A DNA stretch of 64,000 bases from Synergistetes bacterium ADurb.Bin155. GTDB lineage: Bacteria; Synergistota; Synergistia; Synergistales; Thermovirgaceae. The DNA lies in the NCBI GenBank assembly GCA_002070395.1, contig MWDE01000001.1, positions 84,986 to 148,985 of the forward strand. The letters run 5' to 3'. The notes under the pieces were generated by a model. It had not been told where the DNA came from, searched no databases, and saw only the letters and a program-made list of their open reading frames with translations. Numbering within the stretch: position 1 is the stretch's first letter; the number at the start of each line of letters is the position of its first letter. The position numbers and the translations under genes are program-made. Shown piece after piece: positions 27,227 to 35,810 of this stretch.

Positions 27227-28327
27227 ATGCGGATCGCGCTCGGCTCAGACCACGCGGGTTTCAACCTCAAGAGTTGCATTGAAAAGTCTCTCCATGGGTC
27301 ATCGGTCATAACGGGAGATTTCGGCGCCAAGGGCCCGGAAAATCCCTTTGATTACCCTGACGCGGCCTTCGACGTAGGATCCAGGGTGGCGAGGAAGGAA
27401 TATGACCTTGGGATCCTGGTTTGCGGCACCGGCATCGGGATGTCCATTGCCGCCAACAAGATCCCGGGTATCCGCGCGGCCCTTGCCTACGATGAGGAGA
27501 CGGGCAAACTCGCCAGGGAGCATAATGACGCTAACATATTGACCCTTGGCGGAAGGAAGACCGATTGCGAGTCGGGGATCAGGATAGTCAGAGCGTGGCT
27601 CTCGGCCGAATTCCAGGGCTCAAGGCATTCAGACCGGATCAGGAAGATCAGCTCCTTCGAGGAGAGAAGTCCTTCTACTGGAAATGAGCCGGAGGGATCC
27701 CCAAGGCTTGTCACTTTCGACCACCCCCTGATACAGCACAAGATCGGCATCATCAGGAACAAACACACCTCAGTAAAGGTCTTCCGTGAACTTGTACAGG
27801 AGATCGCCGGGCTCATGGTCTACGAGACCACCAGGAACCTGCCCCTGGAGCCCGTCACTGTAGAGACACCGATAACGACAACCACGGTAAGCTCCATTTC
27901 CGGCAAGAAGATCGCCATCGTTCCGATATTGAGAGCGGGTTTGGGCATGGTCGACGGCATGCTTCAGCTGATACCCAATGCCAAGGTAGGACATATCGGC
28001 ATATACAGGGACCCTGGGACGCTGGAGCCCCACGAGTATTATTGCAAGTTGCCCGGGGATATCGGGGAAAGGGATATCATCATCGTCGACCCCATGCTCG
28101 CGACTGGGGGGTCCGCCGTCGCCGCCATCGACCTGGTGAAGAGCAAGGGGGGGACGAAGATCTCCCTCCTCAGCCTTATCGCGGCTCCCGAGGGCGTTTC
28201 AAGAGTTCAAGACAAGCACCCCGATGTGACCATCTTCACCGCCGCCCTGGACAGCCACCTCGATGATCATGGCTACATAGTCCCGGGGTTGGGGGACGCG
28301 GGCGACCGCCTTTTCGGGACCAGGTAG
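27227..28327 (+). CDS. rpiB-upp: Fusion of ribose-5-phosphate isomerase B and uracil phosphoribosyltransferase
   Basis: Residues 1 to about 145 are Rpi[28 protein letters not shown] (with the catalytic-loop Cys in LVCGTGIGM) and [12 protein letters not shown]. Residues about 160-366 are a UPRTase: [27 protein letters not shown] and the PRPP loop [10 protein letters not shown]. The first interconverts ribulose-5-P and ribose-5-P; the second makes UMP from uracil and PRPP. The same frame runs through both without a stop. In many Gram-positive bacteria rpiB and upp are near neighbours, so a gene fusion is easily explained. ATG 27227 has AGGGGG upstream; ATG 27209 is the alternative. Confidence 0.92.
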   Translation: MRIALGSDHAGFNLKSCIEKSLHGSSVITGDFGAKGPENPFDYPDAAFDVGSRVARKEYDLGILVCGTGIGMSIAANKIPGIRAALAYDEETGKLAREHNDANILTLGGRKTDCESGIRIVRAWLSAEFQGSRHSDRIRKISSFEERSPSTGNEPEGSPRLVTFDHPLIQHKIGIIRNKHTSVKVFRELVQEIAGLMVYETTRNLPLEPVTVETPITTTTVSSISGKKIAIVPILRAGLGMVDGMLQLIPNAKVGHIGIYRDPGTLEPHEYYCKLPGDIGERDIIIVDPMLATGGSAVAAIDLVKSKGGTKISLLSLIAAPEGVSRVQDKHPDVTIFTAALDSHLDDHGYIVPGLGDAGDRLFGTR

Positions 28328-28359
28328 GCTACCCCCGAAGCGTAGGGAGGGTTCTGGGC

Positions 28360-29241
28360 TTGTGGGAAAAACTGGTCCTTTTCCTGGTATTTCTGGTCTG
28401 GTCACTGGCGGTGACACCCCTATCGATATTCCTTTCACGGCAGTACGGCATCGTCGACGAACCGGGCGGAAGGAAAAGACACCCGACGACCACACCAAGG
28501 GGCGCCGGGGTGGTCATCTGGGTGGGTTACCTGCTCTACGCCATCCTCGCTCCCAACCCGGGCGGAGAGGTCAGGCTCATTGCCACCGGGGCGACGGCGG
28601 TATTCCTTTTTGGTTACATGGATGATATGCACCCCCTTCCCGCCTCGTGGAAGTTGGCGGCCCACCTCGCCGCCGCGGTCACTATCGCCTGGAGCATTCC
28701 TGTCCAGCCTGCACTGAAGGCCGCTGTCATACTTTGGGTCACCGGGACCACCAGTGCCTATAACCTGGTGGACGGTATAAACGGTCTTTCTCTCGCCGTT
28801 TTCTCCCTGACGGCTCTAACGGGTCTTTTTCTCACCGGGGGGTCATGGTGGGCTGTTGCTCTCGGGCTTTCTCTGGGTGTACTGCCCTGGAATTACCCTT
28901 TCGCCAGGACCTTCCTTGGTGATGGTGGAAGCACCCTCCTTGGTTTTCTCTGCGTCTCCCAGTTCGCCAGAGACCTGCCCGCCCTTCTTGAAGGTGAAGG
29001 GATCCTGCCCTGGCTCGCGGCCATGCTCCTCGTCGGGGGTGTGCCCGTGGCGGATACCCTTTATTCCCTCCTTCGGAGGGCGATAAAGGGTATCTCGCCG
29101 TTCCAGCCGGACCGGGGGCATTTCCACCACTTGCTTGTCGACAGGGGGTTGCCCCTTTCGGTGGTCCTGGCTATTCTGGTCTCCCTCCACTCCCTATCAC
29201 TGTGGATGGCGATCCTCCTCCTGGGGCGAAGGACGACATGA
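28360..29241 (+). CDS. WecA/TagO-like undecaprenyl-phosphate sugar-1-phosphate transferase
   Basis: Polytopic membrane protein of 293 residues in the MraY/WecA family. Family motifs are visible: VDEPGGRKRHP, LFGYMDD (the DD pair), NLVDGINGLS, FLGDGGSTLLG and RGHFHH. It should transfer GlcNAc-1-P or a related sugar phosphate to undecaprenyl phosphate and start a surface glycan. The neighbour wecB makes UDP-ManNAc, which supports a role in polymer synthesis. TTG 28360 follows GGGAGGG. It overlaps wecB by ATGA. Which sugar it uses cannot be told from sequence. Confidence 0.9.
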   Translation: MWEKLVLFLVFLVWSLAVTPLSIFLSRQYGIVDEPGGRKRHPTTTPRGAGVVIWVGYLLYAILAPNPGGEVRLIATGATAVFLFGYMDDMHPLPASWKLAAHLAAAVTIAWSIPVQPALKAAVILWVTGTTSAYNLVDGINGLSLAVFSLTALTGLFLTGGSWWAVALGLSLGVLPWNYPFARTFLGDGGSTLLGFLCVSQFARDLPALLEGEGILPWLAAMLLVGGVPVADTLYSLLRRAIKGISPFQPDRGHFHHLLVDRGLPLSVVLAILVSLHSLSLWMAILLLGRRTT

Positions 29242-30440
29242 CAAAGGAACGAAGGGATATGCCTGGCAAGGGGGTTGTCTGCTGTGTGATCGGGACCCGG
29301 CCGGAAGCGATCAAGATGGCCCCCGTCATACTTGCGCTTAAGAAGAGCGCCCATCTTTCGCCTTACGTGCTCGCCACGGGTCAGCACAGTCGCATGATGA
29401 GGCAGCCCCTCGATTTCTTCGGCATCGAGCCCGACCGGGACCTGGCTCTCATGAAGGAGGGCCAGAGCCTGGACTATATTACGACCAGGGTACTCGTGGA
29501 GGTTGGGGAAGTTTTGGGGGAAGTAAAGCCCTTTTTTACCCTTGTCCATGGTGATACTACCACGACGATGGCCGCCTCCCTGGCGGCTTTCTACCGTCGG
29601 TCCCGGATCGGTCATGTCGAGGCTGGCTTGAGAAGCGGGAATGTGAACCTGCCCTTCCCTGAGGAACTGAACAGGATCATCGCCGATCGCGTGGCGGGTT
29701 GGTGGTTCGCCCCGACGGAAGGCGCAAGGGACAACCTACTCAGGGAGGGGTGCGACCCTTCGAGGGTGGTGAAAACGGGGAACACCGTTATCGATGCGTT
29801 GCTCCTCGCCACAGAGAAGGTATCTACTCCCTCCTACGAACCACTCTCGTCCATACCGCCCTCTGCGCCAGTGATGCTCCTGACGGCTCACAGGAGGGAA
29901 TCGTGGGGCGAGCCCCTCAAGGGGATCTGTTCCGCCGTAGCGGGGTTAATTGCGGAGAATCCCGATCTTTGGGCGATAGTCCCCATGCATCGCAACCCGG
30001 AGGTCAGGAGGGTCTTCCGCGAAATACTTTCGCAAGAGGAGAGGGTCATCCTCTGCGAGCCGCTGGACTACCCCGACTTTATCTGGTCGATGAAGAGGAG
30101 CGATCTCATCCTCACCGATAGCGGGGGGATCCAGGAGGAGACCACCATCCTTGGGACCCCCACGCTGGTCATGAGGGAACTGACCGAACGCCCCGAGGCG
30201 ATCGAGTTTGGGACCTCTCTTCTCGTCGGGACTGACCCGGACCGTATTCTGGCCTCCGCGAGAAGAGTTCTCATGGGAAACCGGGAAGGGTTTTCCGGTG
30301 CCTCGGCCAAGGGAGAACTCCCCTTCGGTTCCGGCGGGGCTTCGGAGAAGATCGTCAAGACCATCGAAGAACTCTTTTTGATCGAGGCCCGGCGTGATTC
30401 GAGCAGAGGCGGGCCTGATACAATAGACCCTGAGGAGTGA
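29238..30440 (+). CDS. wecB: UDP-N-acetylglucosamine 2-epimerase (non-hydrolysing)
   Basis: Interconverts UDP-GlcNAc and UDP-ManNAc for surface polysaccharides. GTRPEAIKMAPVI is the N-terminal signature, VHGDTTTTMAAS and HVEAGLRSGN the middle blocks, and LTDSGGIQEE the C-terminal active-site block. 400 residues. ATG 29238 overlaps the upstream stop as ATGA, with AAGGA ahead of it; the frame is open to 29202 inside the previous gene. Its pairing with a WecA-like transferase is functional. Confidence 0.93.
   Translation: MTKERRDMPGKGVVCCVIGTRPEAIKMAPVILALKKSAHLSPYVLATGQHSRMMRQPLDFFGIEPDRDLALMKEGQSLDYITTRVLVEVGEVLGEVKPFFTLVHGDTTTTMAASLAAFYRRSRIGHVEAGLRSGNVNLPFPEELNRIIADRVAGWWFAPTEGARDNLLREGCDPSRVVKTGNTVIDALLLATEKVSTPSYEPLSSIPPSAPVMLLTAHRRESWGEPLKGICSAVAGLIAENPDLWAIVPMHRNPEVRRVFREILSQEERVILCEPLDYPDFIWSMKRSDLILTDSGGIQEETTILGTPTLVMRELTERPEAIEFGTSLLVGTDPDRILASARRVLMGNREGFSGASAKGELPFGSGGASEKIVKTIEELFLIEARRDSSRGGPDTIDPEE
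30416..30424 (+). promoter_or_regulatory. Possible extended -10 promoter before murA
   Basis: TGA followed by TACAAT (30419-30424) near the end of wecB gives an extended -10 pattern 20 bases before the murA start. No good -35 box is seen. Confidence 0.35.
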
Positions 30441-30444
30441 TCTC

Positions 30445-31728
30445 TTGAACTATAAAATGTTGATCCACGGCGGCAAACCCCTAAAGGGATCCATCGATAT
30501 ACAGGGAGCGAAAAACGCCGCCCTTCCTGTGATAGCCTCCTCCTTGCTCCTGAGAGACAAAACCCTCCGGCTGCGGAGGGTTCCCAAGCTGCAGGACATC
30601 TTCACCATGGCCGACCTCCTGAGGCACCTGGGTGCGAGCGTGCACTTCAAGGACAACGAGATGAGCATTTTCGTCCCTGAGGAACTCAACTGGGAGACGC
30701 CCAAATCACTGGTCCGGAAGATGAGAGCCTCTTCCCTTGTCCTGGGTCCCCTCCTGGCCCGGACGAAAAGGGCGATACTTCCCCTTCCCGGCGGGTGTGC
30801 CATTGGGAGCAGGCCCATCGACCTGCATCTTAAGGGGCTCGCGAGGCTGGGTGCGAATATCGACCTGGTCCACGGGGCGGTGCATGCCAGCGCCGAAACA
30901 TTGAAGGGATCAAAGATCTACCTCGATTTTCCCTCCGTCGGGGCCACGGAAAACCTTCTCATGGCGGCGGTCTTCGCCGAAGGTGAGACAGTGATAGAAA
31001 ACGCCGCCCGTGAACCGGAGATCAAGAACCTGATAGAGACGCTTAACCTCATGGGTTGTCCGATAGAAGGGGCCGGCACCGGAACCTTGCACATCCAGGG
31101 CATCGGCGACCTCGAGGGTGGAGAGATAGAGATCATCCCCGATAGGATCGAGGCCAGCACCTACCTGATAGCTGGGGCGGCCACGGGAGGCGACGTGACG
31201 GTGTCGCGGGTCATTCCTGAACATCTTGACGCCATCACGGCCAAACTCGAGGAAGCGGGAGTAGGCATCGAAGCGGATGAGGACAGGGTCAGGGCCTTCC
31301 TGAAGGATCCCATGAAGAGCGTATCCCTGAAGACACTCCCTTACCCCGGTTTTCCTACGGATGTGCAGCCACAGTTCACGGCCCTCATGGCCATCTCCGA
31401 GGGGACGAGCATCATCCAGGAGGGTGTATTCGAATCCCGTTTCCTCCACGTGAGCGAACTGAAGAGGATGGGTGCCAATATTGAACTCCAGGGGAACACC
31501 GCCGTGGTCTCCGGCGTCCGATCGCTGAATGGGGCCGATGTGAGGGCCACGGACTTGAGAGCAGGAGCGGCCCTAGTCATTGCCGGACTTTCCACGCCGG
31601 ACGAAACGTCCCTTTTCGGGCTCGGGCATATTTGGCGGGGTTACGAAAGGATGGATGAAAAGATCAGGAGTCTCGGCGGACAGGTCAAGATCGTCGTGTC
31701 CGAGGAGAACGGCGACCTCAAATGGTGA
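30445..31728 (+). CDS. murA: UDP-N-acetylglucosamine 1-carboxyvinyltransferase
   Basis: First committed enzyme of peptidoglycan synthesis: adds enolpyruvate from PEP to UDP-GlcNAc. PLPGGCAIGSRPIDLHL holds the active-site Cys that fosfomycin alkylates, and YPGFPTDVQPQF holds the catalytic Asp region. GGKPLKGSIDIQGAKNAALP opens the protein. 427 residues fits. TTG 30445 follows GAGGAG. It and wecB draw on the same UDP-GlcNAc pool. Confidence 0.95.
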   Translation: MNYKMLIHGGKPLKGSIDIQGAKNAALPVIASSLLLRDKTLRLRRVPKLQDIFTMADLLRHLGASVHFKDNEMSIFVPEELNWETPKSLVRKMRASSLVLGPLLARTKRAILPLPGGCAIGSRPIDLHLKGLARLGANIDLVHGAVHASAETLKGSKIYLDFPSVGATENLLMAAVFAEGETVIENAAREPEIKNLIETLNLMGCPIEGAGTGTLHIQGIGDLEGGEIEIIPDRIEASTYLIAGAATGGDVTVSRVIPEHLDAITAKLEEAGVGIEADEDRVRAFLKDPMKSVSLKTLPYPGFPTDVQPQFTALMAISEGTSIIQEGVFESRFLHVSELKRMGANIELQGNTAVVSGVRSLNGADVRATDLRAGAALVIAGLSTPDETSLFGLGHIWRGYERMDEKIRSLGGQVKIVVSEENGDLKW

Positions 31729-31755
31729 GGGCGATCAAAAAGCGAGGTATGAAAA

Positions 31756-32865
31756 TTGGCATGGCTTAGGGATCTGATCAGGAAGGACCTGTCGGGTGTC
31801 GACAAGTACCGTTACGGTAAACCGATCAGCGAACTGCAAAGGGAACTGGGGCTGGAAAGGATCGTCCGGTTGAGTTCAAACGAGAACCCATGGCCTCTGC
31901 CCGATTCGGTCAAGAGAGCGATCCAGACCAGCCTGGAGAATGTGAACCGCTACCCCGATCCCCGTTCATACAGGCTCAGGCGCCTCCTGGCACGGAAGTG
32001 GGGCGTTTCCACGGGGGAGATCATTATCGGGGCCGGCACTGAGAGCATCCTTCATTCCCTATTCCATTCCATAATCGCTTTTGGCGACGGGATAGTCTGC
32101 CCCGTGCCGACCTACCCGCTCTATCGGGTGGCGGCGATAGCTTCCGGGGCCGCCTTCGTGGAAGTACCAGTCCGCGAGGGAGGTACCTGGGAGATAAAGG
32201 ACATCGTTGACGCTTGTACGGGAAGGGTCAAGGCCGTAGTCCTGTCCAACCCCAGCAACCCGCTGGGGACGTTCCTGGAAAGGGAAAGGATGCTGAACCT
32301 CGCCCATGAGCTGGACTCCCGGCAGATCCTGCTGGTCGTCGACGAGGCCTACGCCGAGTACGTGGATGACCCCAATTACCTGTCAGGGATCGAATTGTTC
32401 AGGGATATAGGCAGGGTCGTGATAACCAGAACCTTCTCAAAGATCTATGGCCTGGCCTCCCTTCGTGTAGGTTACGCAATAGCCCCCAAAACAGTGGCCG
32501 ATGCCTTCGACAAGATCCACCCCGTCTTCGAAGTCAGCAGGGTAGGGCAATATGCGGCCCATGCCGCCCTGCTCGAGGCGGAATTCATAAATGGAATCCG
32601 GTTGAAGACCATCTCTGAGAGGAACAGGATCACCCAGAGCCTGTCCGAGATCGGGGTCCACACGGAGCAGACCCGGACGAACTTCATCCTGGTCAAGCAT
32701 AGGAAGAGCGATGAGGTCTACGAAGGCCTCTTGCGCGAAGGAGTGATCGTAAGGAAAGCCAGCGACCTGGGGCTGGACGGGTTCTTGAGGGTTACCGTAG
32801 GGTTGCCCGAAGAGAACGAGTACTTTCTCTCATCAATAAAAAAGGTGCTGGCAAAACTTGGTTGA
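31756..32865 (+). CDS. hisC: Histidinol-phosphate aminotransferase-like PLP enzyme
   Basis: Fold type I aminotransferase of 369 residues in the HisC family. RLSSNENPWPLPDSV opens the substrate loop, NPSNPLGTF and VVDEAYAEYV bind PLP, and TRTFSKIYGLASLRVGY carries the Schiff-base Lys. No other his genes are near, so it may transaminate aromatic amino acids or histidinol phosphate; HisC enzymes often do both. TTG 31756. The 3' end overlaps the next gene by eight bases. Confidence 0.85.
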   Translation: MAWLRDLIRKDLSGVDKYRYGKPISELQRELGLERIVRLSSNENPWPLPDSVKRAIQTSLENVNRYPDPRSYRLRRLLARKWGVSTGEIIIGAGTESILHSLFHSIIAFGDGIVCPVPTYPLYRVAAIASGAAFVEVPVREGGTWEIKDIVDACTGRVKAVVLSNPSNPLGTFLERERMLNLAHELDSRQILLVVDEAYAEYVDDPNYLSGIELFRDIGRVVITRTFSKIYGLASLRVGYAIAPKTVADAFDKIHPVFEVSRVGQYAAHAALLEAEFINGIRLKTISERNRITQSLSEIGVHTEQTRTNFILVKHRKSDEVYEGLLREGVIVRKASDLGLDGFLRVTVGLPEENEYFLSSIKKVLAKLG

Positions 32866-33703
32866 GGGGACCGAAGGGATCCTTCTTGATAAGGTCAGGG
32901 TCTACGCCTTCGTGGGCCCCGCCGGGACGGGGAAGAGCCAAAGGGCTCAGCTGGTGGCCCAGGAGTTCGGTGTGGATTTCATCATTGACGACGGCCTCCT
33001 GATACGGAAGGGGCAGATCGTCCGGGGGAAAAGCGCCAAGACCGAGAAGAATCAAGTCCGGGCCATAAGAAGGGCCCTTTTCGAATACGCTGATCACAGG
33101 AGGTCCGTGGCGGAATTTCTTTTCTACTCCCAGCCTTGTTCAGTGATGCTCATAGCCACGTCGTCGGGGATGGTGTCCCGTATACTGGGCAACCTCGGCC
33201 TGCCACCCCCTGAGAAGATCACCCGGATCGAGGATGTCTCCTCCCCCCAGGAAATTTCCCGGGCGAAAAAGGAAAGATCCTTTAAGGGACGGCATGTCAT
33301 TCCCGTCTCCCACATACAGGTCCGTAAACACTTCGCTGGAAAACTGGTGGGAAGGCTAAAGGTCCTTTTCGACAATTCCGACGGCATGGAGGGCGAGAAG
33401 ACCATCGTGCGCCCGCCCTTCAAATTCTTCGGCAAGGTCAGCATCGATCCCGAGGCTATCAACCAGATGGTCCGCTTTATCGCCGAAAGGACGACCCAGG
33501 TCTCTAAGGTGGCCTCGGTACAGACCAGGCCAGCCAACGGGGGGGTATCTATCCTGATGGAACTCGGATTCAGACCCGGCCCAAGGTCGATGGTGATTTT
33601 GGGAGAGAGCCTCCGCGACCGTACCTCCCGGGCGGTCTCGGGCATCACAGGATTGGACGTGCACCGGGTGGACATCTCCTTCGTGGGGGTGGATACCCAA
33701 TGA
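32858..33703 (+). CDS. P-loop NTPase domain fused to an Asp23/Gls24-like domain, function unknown
   Basis: Protein of 281 residues. A Walker A motif GPAGTGKSQ lies at about residues 20-28, followed by a nucleotide-kinase-like text (FGVDFIIDDGLLIRKGQ, AKTEKNQVRAIRRALFEY). From about residue 190 a second domain begins (KVSIDPEAINQMVRFIAER, later TSRAVSGITGLDVHRVDIS) and resembles the Asp23/Gls24 pattern of alkaline-shock and envelope-associated proteins. The gene overlaps hisC and udg (TGA/ATG), so it is expressed with them. TTG start. No substrate can be named; an ATP-dependent regulatory or envelope-stress function is a guess. Confidence 0.72.
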   Translation: MVEGTEGILLDKVRVYAFVGPAGTGKSQRAQLVAQEFGVDFIIDDGLLIRKGQIVRGKSAKTEKNQVRAIRRALFEYADHRRSVAEFLFYSQPCSVMLIATSSGMVSRILGNLGLPPPEKITRIEDVSSPQEISRAKKERSFKGRHVIPVSHIQVRKHFAGKLVGRLKVLFDNSDGMEGEKTIVRPPFKFFGKVSIDPEAINQMVRFIAERTTQVSKVASVQTRPANGGVSILMELGFRPGPRSMVILGESLRDRTSRAVSGITGLDVHRVDISFVGVDTQ

Positions 33704-34305
33704 TGCCGGAGAGGGGAGTCCCTCTCGATCACAGGGCCGAAGCCTGGGAGAGACTGACCCGTGCCGTGAACCAGTGTGTGAAGTGCCCCCTGGCTTCGGG
33801 GCGGCGAAATGTCGTCTTTGGTGAGGGCGACAGGCTCTCCCGCCTGCTTTTCGTCGGTGAAGCTCCCGGACTAGAAGAGGACGAACAGGGCATTCCTTTC
33901 GTGGGAAAGGCGGGCCAGCTTTTGAACAGGATCTTTGAGGCTGCCGATATAGACAGGAAGGATATCTTCATAACGAACGTGGTAAAATGCAGACCTCCAG
34001 GAAACCGGGTCCCTTCGATAGAGGAAATGCTCGCCTGCGAGGATTTCCTGAAAGCCCAGATCGCCCTGATAAACCCGTCGATCCTCGTCTGCCTGGGAAT
34101 GACATCGACCAAGTGGATACTGAAAACGGGTGAAAGTATATCCAGGGTGCGGGGGAAATGGTTCGACTGGAAGGGCATAAAGGTCATGCCCATGTTCCAC
34201 CCGAGTTTTCTTCTGAGAAACCAGTCGAAGAAGAAGGGGAGCCCCAAGGACTTGACGTGGATGGATATCCAGGAGGTAAGGGATCGTTGGCTGGAGTGCC
34301 GATAG
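33700..34305 (+). CDS. Family 4 (iron-sulfur) uracil-DNA glycosylase
   Basis: Removes uracil from DNA. GEAPGLEEDEQGIPFVGKAG is the family 4 active-site block, MFHPSFLLR is motif 2, and Cys residues in CVKC near residue 27, VVKCRPP and LACEDF can hold the 4Fe-4S cluster. 201 residues fits. The ATG overlaps the previous stop as ATGA. Family 4 enzymes are common in thermophiles and anaerobes. Its 3' end contains the ribosome-binding site of uppS. Confidence 0.92.
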   Translation: MMPERGVPLDHRAEAWERLTRAVNQCVKCPLASGRRNVVFGEGDRLSRLLFVGEAPGLEEDEQGIPFVGKAGQLLNRIFEAADIDRKDIFITNVVKCRPPGNRVPSIEEMLACEDFLKAQIALINPSILVCLGMTSTKWILKTGESISRVRGKWFDWKGIKVMPMFHPSFLLRNQSKKKGSPKDLTWMDIQEVRDRWLECR

Positions 34306-35000
34306 AAAGAAAGGCCGAAACACCTTCCCACGTGGCGATCATAATGGATGGTAACGGCCGTTGGGCCCTCAAGAAGGGGCTCCCGCGGCTTGCCGGTCAC
34401 CGCGAGGGGGCCAAGGCCGTGGAAAGGATCATACGCGCGGCCGCTTCCACTCCAGGCCTGGATTACCTGTCCCTTTTCGCCTTTTCCACGGAAAACTGGA
34501 GACGACCCCGGGCGGAGGTCGAGGGCCTCCTTTCGCTGCTGAAGACCTACCTGAGGTCCAAGCGAGACGAACTGGTCGAGAATAGGGTAAGGATGGTCTT
34601 CTCGGGCAGGATCGACCAACTAGCCGAGGATCTCCAGGATGAGATCGCCCTTTTCGAGAAAGCCACAGCCCGTGGGGATCAACTCACGGTAGTGGTATGC
34701 CTGAATTACGGTGGCAGGCAGGAGATAGTCGATGGGGTCAACAGGCTGCTGCGAAAGGGTTTTGCCGGGGAAGTCACCGAGGAATTGATCTCGGCCAACC
34801 TCTACCGGCCCGGTATCCCTGACCCGGACCTGGTGATCAGGACAAGCGGAGAGGTGAGGATAAGCAACTTCCTGCTATGGGGATCGGCTTACGCGGAATT
34901 CTTCTTCACCGACACTCTTTGGCCCGATTTCGGCGAGGAAGATCTTAAAAAAGCACTGGATCATTATTCCCTCAGGGAGCGAAGATATGGAGCGGGTTAA
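34287..35000 (+). CDS. uppS: Isoprenyl (undecaprenyl) diphosphate synthase
   Basis: Cis-prenyltransferase that makes the C55 carrier lipid for cell-wall glycans. VAIIMDGNGRWALKKGLPR holds the catalytic Asp and P-loop; FAFSTENWRRP and DLVIRTSGEVRISNFLLW are the other signatures. TTG 34287 is chosen because AGGAGGT (34271-34277) lies nine bases upstream, inside udg; the 237-residue product fits the family. The order uppS-cdsA-dxr-rseP-ispG is the common bacterial envelope-isoprenoid block. Confidence 0.95.
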   Translation: MAGVPIERKAETPSHVAIIMDGNGRWALKKGLPRLAGHREGAKAVERIIRAAASTPGLDYLSLFAFSTENWRRPRAEVEGLLSLLKTYLRSKRDELVENRVRMVFSGRIDQLAEDLQDEIALFEKATARGDQLTVVVCLNYGGRQEIVDGVNRLLRKGFAGEVTEELISANLYRPGIPDPDLVIRTSGEVRISNFLLWGSAYAEFFFTDTLWPDFGEEDLKKALDHYSLRERRYGAG

Positions 35001-35808
35001 CCTTTTCCAGAGGGAACTGATCGTGCGTTCAGCCAGCGGTTTAGCACTGGGCCTGGCGATCCTTGGAGGGATCTACCTCGGCAATCCCTACTGGTTCGCC
35101 CTTTGCTTGCTCATCTGCATGGCCTCCCTGGGCGAGTATTACAGGATGATCAGCCAGAAAGGGCATGTTTCCAGGGTGGTCGGTTTCGGTGCCGGCATCT
35201 CCTCCCTGTTCGCCGCCGTGTACTCCGAAGACCCCGCGGTGTTGTTGCCCCTTCTGGCAGCGGCCCCCATGCTTGTTCTCTTTGTCGAGTTGGCAAGAAA
35301 GCATATTCTTGGCGAGAGCCACGGGATCACCAGTTCAGGGGGGACCGCCGCCGGCATACTCTATATCGTCCTCCCCTGGTCCTTCATGGTGGTCCTCCGA
35401 GACCATATGTGGGGTACATATCTGCTGGTGACACTCTTCGCGTGCACCTGGTCGTGCGATGTCTTCTCCTACCTCGTGGGTTCCAGGTGGGGTGAAACAC
35501 CCCTCTGCCCCACGGTCAGTCCGAAAAAGACCGTCGAGGGTTTCCTTGGAGGCTTGACCGGCAGCCTTCTTTGTGGAGGCTGCCTGGCCTATTATTGGGG
35601 TATGGCTCCTTTTTCGATCATACTTATCGCCCTTTTCTGCGGTACCTTCGGCCAGGTTGGCGACCTTGCCGAGTCGTTGCTTAAAAGGGAAGCGGGCATC
35701 AAGGATACGGGTGACCTGATCCCCGGCCATGGAGGGATGCTGGACAGGTTCGACAGCATCCTCGTTAACTCGGTCCTGGTGTTTTTCGTCTTCGGGGTGC
35801 TCTGGTAA
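34987..35808 (+). CDS. cdsA: Phosphatidate cytidylyltransferase
   Basis: Makes CDP-diacylglycerol, the precursor of bacterial phospholipids, in the inner membrane. Seven or eight hydrophobic helices are visible. The C-terminal signature KDTGDLIPGHGGMLDRFDS is that of CDP-DAG synthases, preceded by SPKKTVEGFLGG. 273 residues fits. The ATG overlaps the end of uppS by 14 bases. Confidence 0.95.
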   Translation: MERVNLFQRELIVRSASGLALGLAILGGIYLGNPYWFALCLLICMASLGEYYRMISQKGHVSRVVGFGAGISSLFAAVYSEDPAVLLPLLAAAPMLVLFVELARKHILGESHGITSSGGTAAGILYIVLPWSFMVVLRDHMWGTYLLVTLFACTWSCDVFSYLVGSRWGETPLCPTVSPKKTVEGFLGGLTGSLLCGGCLAYYWGMAPFSIILIALFCGTFGQVGDLAESLLKREAGIKDTGDLIPGHGGMLDRFDSILVNSVLVFFVFGVLW

Positions 35809-35810
35809 CC

